Positions 1 through 6,098 of a stretch of 64,000 nucleotides of DNA are shown one piece after another. The notes beneath the pieces are model-generated. The model did not search any database and was not told the DNA's origin. It saw only the letters and a list, made by a program, of their open reading frames with translations. The stretch lies in contig OMXC01000011.1 in NCBI GenBank assembly GCA_900314925.1, positions 1-64,000 of the forward strand, read 5' to 3'. This stretch comes from an uncultured Bacteroidales bacterium (GTDB taxonomy: Bacteria > Bacteroidota > Bacteroidia > Bacteroidales > P3). Within the stretch, counting starts at the first letter, position 1; the number at the start of each line of letters is the position of its first letter. The position numbers and the translations under genes are program-made.

Positions 1-14
1 TTTCATATGCAACA

Positions 15-46
15 CAAAAGTAGTCACTTTACCTGAGAGTACCAAA
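15..46 (-). promoter_or_regulatory. Bacteroidota-type promoter pointing out of the window
   Basis: Read on the minus strand this has TTTG (43-46), a 20-nt gap and TACTTTTG (15-22), matching the Bacteroidota TTTG/TAnnTTTG consensus. An ATG AAA at 6-1 would begin a gene that continues beyond the left edge. That start is only suggested, because two codons are visible. Confidence 0.5.
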
Positions 47-66
47 TTTTTGGTGCTCTTTTTTCT
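36..66 (+). terminator. Intrinsic terminator
   Basis: AGAGTACCAAA pairs with TTTGGTGCTCT and is followed by a run of T. On the plus strand it would end a gene entering from the left. It lies directly after the stop codon of the minus-strand radical SAM gene, so the two transcription units converge here. Confidence 0.6.
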
Positions 67-68
67 AC

Positions 69-683
69 TCAGTGTTGCACTTGTAACTGGAATTTAGGGA
101 GGCGGGTGACGCCGAGGGCGGCGAGGCGGTCGGCGGTGCGGTCGGTATCGGCCTCGGTGTTGAAGGAGGGGATGAGGGGGACGCGGACGGTGACGTGCTC
201 CGGGCCGACGAGCGAGAGTAGCAGCCGCAGGTTGTCCCACGCGCGCCTGGCGTCACCGCCGGTGTAGGCGCGGTAGATGTCGGGGTCGCTTTCTTTTATG
301 TCGACGATAAAATCGCCCACCACCATGCAGGCGCGGCGCACGCTCTCGGCGGGCACCTGCAGCGAGGTCTCGGCGGTGAGGTTCCAGCTCTTGCCGCACA
401 GGGCGCGGAACACCTCGATGAAGTCGATGCGCAGCAGCGGCTCTCCGCCGCCGAAGCAGACGCCGCCGCCGGTGGCGATGAAGTAGAGGTTGTCGATGCC
501 TACGTGGTCGTAGAGCTGCTGTGGCGTGTAGCGCGGCAGACCGTCAGGAGCCTCCAGACAGCGTCGGTTGAGGCAGTACTTGCAGCGCAGCGGACAGCCG
601 TGGAAGGCCGCCAGCGTGGTCACCCCCACGCCGTCCACCCCCAGCCGGTGCCGGTCGATGCCTATGAACGGAACTGCCTCCAT
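69..683 (-). CDS. Radical SAM protein, glycyl-radical-activase-like
   Basis: A 204-residue radical SAM protein. The iron-sulfur motif CxxxCxxC is at C30, C34 and C37 (CPLRCKYC), and a GGGEPLL segment fits the SAM-binding GGE motif. Its short length and lack of extra cysteine clusters resemble compact activating enzymes of the pyruvate formate-lyase-activase type, but no glycyl-radical partner is nearby, so the substrate is unknown. I chose the ATG at 683; a TTG at 695 would add four residues. It is divergent from rnhA, with about 70 bp between them. Confidence 0.75.
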   Translation of the reverse strand: MEAVPFIGIDRHRLGVDGVGVTTLAAFHGCPLRCKYCLNRRCLEAPDGLPRYTPQQLYDHVGIDNLYFIATGGGVCFGGGEPLLRIDFIEVFRALCGKSWNLTAETSLQVPAESVRRACMVVGDFIVDIKESDPDIYRAYTGGDARRAWDNLRLLLSLVGPEHVTVRVPLIPSFNTEADTDRTADRLAALGVTRLPKFQLQVQH

Positions 684-707
684 AATCGGGTGCAAAAATA
701 CGAATAT

Positions 708-738
708 TTTGCCATATAGAAAAACTTTCGTATCTTTG
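708..738 (+). promoter_or_regulatory. Promoter of rnhA
   Basis: TTTG at 708-711, 19 nt, then TATCTTTG at 731-738 followed by C. This matches the Bacteroidota -33/-7 consensus and lies just upstream of the rnhA start at 753. Confidence 0.75.
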
Positions 739-752
739 CACGCCGAAAGGAT

Positions 753-1436
753 ATGTCAAAGAAGCAGAAATACTACGTGGTGTGGCAGGGCAAGCAGCCC
801 GGCATCTACACGGACTGGGACGCCTGCAAGGCGCAGGTGCAGGGCGTGCAGGGGGCGCAGTGCAAGTCGTTCGACACGATGGCCGAGGCCGAACAGGCAA
901 TAAGGCTGCCGTACAGCAGCGTGGTGCAGTCGAATGCGTCTAATAGGCATAATGGGTCAAATGGGCATCAGAGTGGTTGTCTTTTTATTGATGACAACGG
1001 TATGACCGCCGTGAAGCCCGGCACCGACAATCCGCCCATCCTCGACGCGCTGGCTGTCGACGCGGCCTGCAGCGGCAATCCCGGCGTGATGGAGTACCAG
1101 GGCATCTACATACCCACCCGCACGCAGGTGTTCCACTACATGGCCCCCAAGGGCACCAACAACATCGGCGAGTTCCTGGCCATCGTGCACGGCCTCTCCT
1201 ACCTGAAGAAGCACCACCTGAACCAGATTATCTACAGCGACTCGGTGAACGCCATGTCGTGGGTGCGGCAGAAGGTGTGCAAGAGCAAGCTGCCCGAGGA
1301 CGCTTCGACCGCCGAGCTGTGGGACTATGTGCACCGCGCCGAGCAGTGGCTGCGCACCAACACCTACACCACCGAGATACGCAAGTGGGACACCGACCGC
1401 TGGGGCGAGATACCGGCGGACTTCGGGAGGAAATAG
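753..1436 (+). CDS. rnhA: Ribonuclease HI with N-terminal hybrid-binding domain
   Basis: Degrades RNA in RNA:DNA hybrids. Residues 6-50 form the RNase H1 N-terminal hybrid-binding domain (KYYVVWQGKQPGIYTDW). The catalytic domain starts near residue 98, with candidate acidic residues D103 (VDAACSGNPG), E140 (NNIGEF), D163 (YSDS) and D223 (PADFGRK). The linker between the two domains (residues 60-72, NASNRHNGSNGH) is encoded by three 9-bp TAATGGG-like repeats at 941-967. The stop codon lies inside another copy of the same repeat array. Length and domain order are normal for the Bacteroidota form. Confidence 0.92.
   Translation: MSKKQKYYVVWQGKQPGIYTDWDACKAQVQGVQGAQCKSFDTMAEAEQAIRLPYSSVVQSNASNRHNGSNGHQSGCLFIDDNGMTAVKPGTDNPPILDALAVDAACSGNPGVMEYQGIYIPTRTQVFHYMAPKGTNNIGEFLAIVHGLSYLKKHHLNQIIYSDSVNAMSWVRQKVCKSKLPEDASTAELWDYVHRAEQWLRTNTYTTEIRKWDTDRWGEIPADFGRK
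941..967 (+). repeat. 9-bp TAATGGG-type repeats inside rnhA
   Basis: Units TAATAGGCA, TAATGGGTC and AAATGGGCA are in tandem and in frame, since 9 bp equals three codons. They encode part of the linker between the hybrid-binding and catalytic domains. The same family recurs at 1431-1466 and 2014-2049. Confidence 0.8.
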
Positions 1437-1466
1437 GGCTAATGGGTTTAATAGGCAGAATGGGCA
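1431..1466 (+). repeat. 9-bp TAATGGG-type repeats between rnhA and prmC
   Basis: Four units: AAATAGGGC, TAATGGGTT, TAATAGGCA and GAATGGGCA. The rnhA stop codon TAG lies in the first unit, and the A of the prmC ATG is the last base of the fourth. The array fills the whole junction between the two genes. Confidence 0.8.
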
Positions 1467-2359
1467 TGAACACTCGAAACATACGTTTCCGTTCCAACCG
1501 CGTCCGCGATATCCTCGCTCTCTATCACGAGGAGCTGGACGGCATGTACGGCTCCGGCGAGGTGTCGGCCTTCGGCGAGATGCTTTTCGAGGCTTTCATC
1601 GGCTGGGACCGCGTGCGGCTGCTGACCTCGCGGGAACAGACCGTCGACCAGAGCGACCTGCTGCGCTTCCACTGGGCGCTCGAAGACCTCAAGTGTCACC
1701 GCCCCATACAGCACATCATTGGCCATGTGGACTTCTGCGGCTGCCGCATCGCGGTGAGCCCCGACGTGCTGATACCCCGCCCCGAGACTGAGGAGATGGT
1801 CTGTTGGATAGTTAAGAGTTATGAGTTAAGAGTCATGAGTGGAGGCATACTTGACCTCTGTACCGGCAGCGGCTGCATCGCTATCGCGCTGAAAAAGGCC
1901 TTTCCTGCGGCCGAAGTGACGGCGGTGGATGTCTCGTCAAAGGCGCTGGAGATTGCGCGGCAGAACGCCAAAAACAACGGCGCGGAGGTGCACTTTGTTG
2001 AGGGGGATGTGCTTGATGGGGTGAATGGGTTTAATGGGCCTTATGGGCTTATTGTGAGCAACCCGCCCTACGTCATGGAGAAAGAGAGGGCGCAGATGCA
2101 GCGCAACGTGCTCGACTACGACCCCGCGCTGGCCCTCTTCGTGCCCGACGACGATCCGCTGCGCTTCTACAAGGCAATAGCCGCTATCGCCAAGGAGCAC
2201 CTGGCCACCGACGGTCTGCTGGTGGTGGAGATCAACGAGGCGCTGGCCGACGAGACGGCGGCGCTGTTCCGTGCCTGTGGCTTCAGCCCCACCATTCACG
2301 ACGACTTCCGCGGCAAGCACCGCTGGATAGCAGCAACTTTTCACACCCACATACAATGA
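1466..2359 (+). CDS. prmC: Peptide chain release factor N5-glutamine methyltransferase
   Basis: Methylates the GGQ glutamine of release factors RF1/RF2 using SAM. The 297-residue protein has the N-terminal helical domain, a PrmC signature VLIPRPETEEMV (101-112), the SAM-binding region LDLCTGSGCIAIAL (129-142) and the catalytic NPPYV (199-203). Two loops are built from short repeats: residues about 117-124 from four 7-bp AGTTAAG-like units, and about 184-195 from four 9-bp TAATGGG-like units, yet the frame stays open. The ATG at 1466 follows the repeat array; an in-frame ATG at 1442 lies inside it. The stop overlaps yccF by 4 bp (ATGA). Confidence 0.92.
   Translation: MNTRNIRFRSNRVRDILALYHEELDGMYGSGEVSAFGEMLFEAFIGWDRVRLLTSREQTVDQSDLLRFHWALEDLKCHRPIQHIIGHVDFCGCRIAVSPDVLIPRPETEEMVCWIVKSYELRVMSGGILDLCTGSGCIAIALKKAFPAAEVTAVDVSSKALEIARQNAKNNGAEVHFVEGDVLDGVNGFNGPYGLIVSNPPYVMEKERAQMQRNVLDYDPALALFVPDDDPLRFYKAIAAIAKEHLATDGLLVVEINEALADETAALFRACGFSPTIHDDFRGKHRWIAATFHTHIQ
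1810..1837 (+). repeat. 7-bp AGTTAAG-type repeats inside prmC
   Basis: Units AGTTAAG, AGTTATG, AGTTAAG and AGTCATG are in tandem. They encode KSYELRVM, which lies between the IPRPETEEMV signature and the SAM-binding glycine loop. Related AGTTNNN units occur at 19049-19089 and 44199-44226. Confidence 0.75.
2014..2049 (+). repeat. 9-bp TAATGGG-type repeats inside prmC
   Basis: Units TGATGGGGT, GAATGGGTT, TAATGGGCC and TTATGGGCT are in tandem. They encode a loop just before the catalytic NPPYV motif. Confidence 0.8.
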
Positions 2360-2724
2360 AAACAATCGGAAACATCATCTGGGTCCTCTTCGGAGGCCTC
2401 GAACTGGCGCTGGGTTACTTTGTCTCAGGTGTCGCGCTGTGCCTCACCATCATCGGCATTCCCTTCGGACTGCAAATCTTCAAGCTGGGCCTGCTGGCAC
2501 TGTGGCCTTTTGGACACAATGTGAACAAAATGGAGGGTAAAAATGGATGCCTCAACACTTTGATGAACGTGCTGTGGTTCATCTTCGGCGGCATCGGCAT
2601 TGTACTGTCGCACTTCTTCCTTGGGGTGCTGTTCTACATCACCATAGTGGGCATCCCCTTCGGCAAGCAACACTTCAAACTGGCCCACATCGCCCTGACG
2701 CCTTTCGGCCGCGAGATTGTCTAA
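2356..2724 (+). CDS. yccF: YccF family inner membrane protein
   Basis: A 122-residue membrane protein made of two similar halves. Each has a hydrophobic stretch ending in a GIPFG signature (TIIGIPFGLQIFKL and TIVGIPFGKQHFKL), characteristic of the YccF (DUF307) family. Its function is not established. The start overlaps the prmC stop by 4 bp, so translation is probably coupled. The 3' end overlaps the convergent dtd gene by 4 bp. Confidence 0.88.
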   Translation: MKTIGNIIWVLFGGLELALGYFVSGVALCLTIIGIPFGLQIFKLGLLALWPFGHNVNKMEGKNGCLNTLMNVLWFIFGGIGIVLSHFFLGVLFYITIVGIPFGKQHFKLAHIALTPFGREIV

Positions 2725-3182
2725 AACCGTTCGCGCAGCTGCGAGTCCATGATGATGGTCACAGGCCCGTCGTTGACGAGGCTTACCTTCATGTCGGCAC
2801 CGAACGTGCCCGTCTGTATCTCTTTGCCGTAGAGCGACTGCAGCTTGGCGACGAACTTCTCGTACATCGGCACCGCGAAGTCGGGCTTTGAGGCGTGTAT
2901 GTAGCTCGGGCGGTTGCCCTTCTTGGTGGAGGCCATCAGAGTGAACTGGCTCACCACCAGTATGCCGCTGCCTGCCACTTCTGTCACCGGCAGGTTCATC
3001 ACTCCTTCGCTGTCGTCGAATATGCGCAGCTTCATCACCTTCTGGCACAGGTACTCTATGTCCTCGTCGGTGTCCTCGTCGCAGATGCCCACGAGAATCA
3101 TCAGTCCCTGGCCGATGGACGACTTCAATGTGCCTCCGATGCTGACGGACGCCTCTTTTACACGCTGAAGAACTATTCTCAT
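2721..3182 (-). CDS. dtd: D-aminoacyl-tRNA deacylase
   Basis: Hydrolyses D-aminoacyl-tRNA (and mischarged glycyl-tRNA), protecting translation from D-amino acids. The 153-residue protein is full length. It has the two family motifs that form the active site: SQFTL (78-82) and the Gly-cisPro loop in NDGPVT (137-142). It opens with the usual MRIVLQRVKEASV. The start codon is immediately next to the left inverted repeat framing the GxxExxY gene, so any promoter for dtd must lie within or beyond that repeat. Confidence 0.95.
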   Translation of the reverse strand: MRIVLQRVKEASVSIGGTLKSSIGQGLMILVGICDEDTDEDIEYLCQKVMKLRIFDDSEGVMNLPVTEVAGSGILVVSQFTLMASTKKGNRPSYIHASKPDFAVPMYEKFVAKLQSLYGKEIQTGTFGADMKVSLVNDGPVTIIMDSQLRERF

Positions 3183-3234
3183 TTTTTTTACGTAAATGTC
3201 CGTAAATTGGTTCGTGAATTATCGTTAATTTTCA
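3183..3234 (+). repeat. Left inverted repeat flanking the GxxExxY gene
   Basis: An AT-rich segment of about 50 bp. About 38 of 50 positions match the reverse complement of 3663-3712. Inside, CGTRAATT-like words recur with CG at 3191, 3201, 3213 and 3223 (spacing 10, 12, 10, i.e. a 22-bp period). The same spacing occurs in the right arm. The inner end abuts the GxxExxY stop codon. Confidence 0.75.
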
Positions 3235-3660
3235 ATCCACAAACAACATGTTTTTATCTAATCGGCAGCAAAGATTCTTTTCTTCAATGTATGCGTAACG
3301 TTCTCCCTCCAATTTATCTGCTCCGAAATTAATCAGTAATCCTATGGGCATACGCGTAAGTCTAAGATAGTTGAAAAGCTGTGCCCGATGTGATGATGCC
3401 AATTCTTCGACTGATTTAAGCTCAACACAAATATCTCCTACTACCATGTCGATTCTGTATTTCTTCTCCAACAGATGCCCTTTGTAGTAGCAGTTCACTT
3501 CCTTTTCCAATACATTGTCAATACCACAATCAAGAAGTTCCAGATGGAGGCTTTCTGCATAAACCGCTTCCAACAATCCACTTCCTAACGTTCGGTGTAC
3601 ATCCATTGCAGCACCGATAATTTCATATACTATGTCTTCGTATTGTTTGTAGTTTACCAT
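3232..3660 (-). CDS. GxxExxY family protein
   Basis: A 142-residue member of the GxxExxY family, named for G-L-L-E-A-V-Y in the N-terminal part. A predicted nuclease-like core follows: the DMVVGDICVELKS segment has the D...ExK spacing of PDDEXK-type proteins. The function of the family is not established. The gene stands alone, is richer in AT than its neighbours, and is exactly framed by inverted repeats, which suggests arrival as a cassette. No transposase or integrase is present. Confidence 0.85.
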   Translation of the reverse strand: MVNYKQYEDIVYEIIGAAMDVHRTLGSGLLEAVYAESLHLELLDCGIDNVLEKEVNCYYKGHLLEKKYRIDMVVGDICVELKSVEELASSHRAQLFNYLRLTRMPIGLLINFGADKLEGERYAYIEEKNLCCRLDKNMLFVD

Positions 3661-3662
3661 CC

Positions 3663-3712
3663 CTCAATTTTCGGTAATTCACGAATCAATTTACGATAAT
3701 TCACGTTAAAAC
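3663..3712 (-). repeat. Right inverted repeat flanking the GxxExxY gene
   Basis: The reverse complement matches 3183-3232 at about 38 of 50 positions, including TAAATTG and TTCGTGAATTA blocks. It starts three bases before the GxxExxY start codon, so any promoter or operator for that gene must overlap it. Confidence 0.75.
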
Positions 3713-3722
3713 AAGCCGAAAA

Positions 3723-5996
3723 TCAGTTGTCAATTATCGTCAGTTTGGCGAACTTCAGCATCAGCTGCTTGTTGCCCACGCCGCCTTCGAAGAACACCGT
3801 CGCCTTGCGCGAGTCGGCGTTGCCCTCCACGGCTATCACCTTGCCGATGCCGAACTTGTCGTGCTGCACCTTCATGCCGGGCATTATGCTGCCTATCTGT
3901 GCCGGATTGTTGGGCACCGCCGGGCCACGCTGCACGAACACAGGCTTCACCGTCTTCTTAACAGGCTGCGGTTTGCCGATGTTCCACAGGCTGCTGGGCA
4001 TGGTCGGCTTCTGGCGGCGCGGTGTCTCGATGTAGCGTTCGTCGATCTCCTCCACAAAGCGGCTCACCTCGCCCCCCGTGCGCTGTCCGTTGTTGAAGCG
4101 TGTCTGTGCGTAGCTCAGCGTCACCTGCTTCTCGGCCCTCGTCACCGCCACGTAGAACAGCCTCCTTTCCTCCTCCAGCTCGGCCCTCGACGAGGCCAGG
4201 AACGACGGGAACAGCTGCTCCTCCATGCCCACCACGAAGACGTAGGGAAACTCCAGTCCCTTGGCCGCGTGTATGGTCATCAGGCTCACCTTGTCGGCAT
4301 CTTTGTCCTTGTCTTTGTCCTCGCTGGTGTAGAGCAGCACCTGCTGCAGGAACTCGTCGAGGGTGCGCATCCCTTTCTTCTCTGTCCCGTCGGGCTCGGG
4401 GCTCTCTTCCTCGCTCTCGCAGAACTCCTGCACGCCGTTGAGCAGCTCGTCGATGTTCTCTATGCGCTCCGCCATGTCGGGCTCGTCGGCTTCGCGCAGC
4501 GCCTTGATGATGCCGCTGGCATAGACAATCTGTTTGGCCAGCGTGAAGGCGTCCACCGTGGGCACCTGTGCCTCGAAGCGCTTTATCATGAACACGAAGT
4601 CCACGATTTTCTGTATCAGTCCGCTGTTGAGGCCGAGGCCGAAGTCCTGTATGTTCTCCAGCACCGTCCAGATGCTGATGTCGTTGTCTGCCGCCGCCAC
4701 GCGTATCTTGTCCATCGTCGTCTGGCCGATGCCGCGTGCGGGGAAGTTGATGATGCGCACCAGGCTCTCGTCGTCGTGTGGGTTCACAGCCAGGCGCATG
4801 TAGCTCAGCGCGTCCTTCACCTCCTTGCGGCCGTAGAACGAGATGCCCTGGTATATGCGGTACGGTATGTTGCTGCGGCGCAGCGAGTCCTCCACAGCGC
4901 GCGACAGCGAGTTCTGGCGGTAGAGGATGGCGAAGTCGCGGTATTCGGCGTCCTGCCCTATGTGTATGTCCTGTATAGAGTCTGCCACGCGGTTGCCCTC
5001 GTCGCGTTCGTCGTCGCAGCGCATCAGGCGTATGCGGCTGCCCTCGTCGTTGTCGCTCCACAGCTCCTTCTGTATCTGGTCGCGGTTGTGGCCTATGATG
5101 CTGTTGGCGGCGTTCACGATGGTCTTCGTGGAGCGGTAGTTCTGCTCCAGCTTGAAGAGCTTCATCTGCGGGTAGTCGCGCTTGAAGTTGAAGATGTTCT
5201 GTATGTTGGCTCCGCGGAAGGCGTAGATGCTCTGTGCGTCGTCGCCCACCACGCAGATGTTTTGGTGTCTGGCAGCCAATTTCTTGACGATGAGATACTG
5301 CGCATAGTTCGTGTCCTGGTACTCGTCAACCATGATGTGGCTGAACCGCTGCTGGTATTTGAGCAGCACGTCGGGGAAGTCCCTCAGCAGCACGTTCATG
5401 TTGAACAGCAGGTCGTCGAAGTCCATGGCGTTGCTGTTGTGCAGCCGCTGGTCGTACATGGTGTAGATCTGTCCCACGGCGGGCCGCTTGGCGTCCTGGT
5501 CGGTCTGGTATATTTCCGGGTTCTCCATGTAGTCCTTCGGCGAGAGCAGGTTGCTCTTGGCCATCGAGATGCGCCCCAGCACGTAGCTGGGCTTGTAGGC
5601 CTTGGGGTCGAGGTTCAGCTGCTTCACAATCTGCTTGATGGCCGCCTTCTGGTCGTCGGTGTCGTAGATGGTGAAGCTGTTGGTGTAGCCCAGGCGGTTG
5701 CCGTCGGCGCGCAGCACGCGGGCGAAGACCGAGTGGAAGGTGCCCATCCAGATGTTGCGTGCCTCGGGGCCCACCAGCTTGATGATGCGCTCCTTCATCT
5801 CGCCTGCCGCCTTGTTGGTGAAGGTCAGCGCCAGTATGCGGAAGGGGTCCACGCCCTTCTCTATCAGGTGCGCTATGCGGTAGGTCAGCGTGCGTGTCTT
5901 GCCGCTGCCGGCGCCGGCGATGATCATCACAGGCCCTTCCGTGCACTCCGCCGCCTCGCGCTGCGGTTCGTTCAGTTGTGCTAATAGTTCGCTCAC
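3723..5996 (-). CDS. uvrD: UvrD/PcrA-type superfamily 1 DNA helicase
   Basis: ATP-dependent 3'-5' DNA helicase for repair and for clearing replication blocks. Visible motifs include QREAAEC (Q motif), GAGSGKT (Walker A), DEYQDTNYAQ (Walker B), QNYRS, MTIHAAKGLEF and VAVTRAEKQ. A C-terminal Tudor-like tail (GMKVQHDKFGIGKVIAVEG) is typical of PcrA/UvrD. I chose the GTG at 5996 (MSELLAQLNEPQ), which fits the family's N-terminus. A TTG at 6017 would add seven residues but falls in the T-run of the nrdJ terminator. About 757 residues. Confidence 0.9.
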   Translation of the reverse strand: MSELLAQLNEPQREAAECTEGPVMIIAGAGSGKTRTLTYRIAHLIEKGVDPFRILALTFTNKAAGEMKERIIKLVGPEARNIWMGTFHSVFARVLRADGNRLGYTNSFTIYDTDDQKAAIKQIVKQLNLDPKAYKPSYVLGRISMAKSNLLSPKDYMENPEIYQTDQDAKRPAVGQIYTMYDQRLHNSNAMDFDDLLFNMNVLLRDFPDVLLKYQQRFSHIMVDEYQDTNYAQYLIVKKLAARHQNICVVGDDAQSIYAFRGANIQNIFNFKRDYPQMKLFKLEQNYRSTKTIVNAANSIIGHNRDQIQKELWSDNDEGSRIRLMRCDDERDEGNRVADSIQDIHIGQDAEYRDFAILYRQNSLSRAVEDSLRRSNIPYRIYQGISFYGRKEVKDALSYMRLAVNPHDDESLVRIINFPARGIGQTTMDKIRVAAADNDISIWTVLENIQDFGLGLNSGLIQKIVDFVFMIKRFEAQVPTVDAFTLAKQIVYASGIIKALREADEPDMAERIENIDELLNGVQEFCESEEESPEPDGTEKKGMRTLDEFLQQVLLYTSEDKDKDKDADKVSLMTIHAAKGLEFPYVFVVGMEEQLFPSFLASSRAELEEERRLFYVAVTRAEKQVTLSYAQTRFNNGQRTGGEVSRFVEEIDERYIETPRRQKPTMPSSLWNIGKPQPVKKTVKPVFVQRGPAVPNNPAQIGSIMPGMKVQHDKFGIGKVIAVEGNADSRKATVFFEGGVGNKQLMLKFAKLTIIDN

Positions 5997-6017
5997 TGTG
6001 TCGTCTCTTTTAGTCAA

Positions 6018-6043
6018 AAGGGGAGTCCCTTGGGGCTCCCCTT
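6018..6043 (-). terminator. Intrinsic terminator after nrdJ
   Basis: A perfect 8-bp stem (AAGGGGAG with CTCCCCTT) with a 10-nt loop. On the minus strand it is followed by a short T-run. It ends nrdJ only about 20 bp before the uvrD start. Confidence 0.65.
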
Positions 6044-6098
6044 CCGGGTGATATGTGCTTGCTAAGAAAAAGATTTACTTATCGAGTGTCTTGACGGT

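Noticed and set aside
1442-1465. Earlier prmC start at 1442
   Set aside because: It would add MGLIGRMG, encoded entirely by the 9-bp repeats. The ATG at 1466 gives a normal N-terminus.
3861-5984. Long open frame antisense to uvrD (about 700 codons)
   Set aside because: A consequence of GC-rich third positions in the real gene. The product is Val/His/Leu-rich without motifs. Similar long antisense frames opposite nrdJ (6315-8402) and ftsI (43756-46392) were rejected for the same reason.
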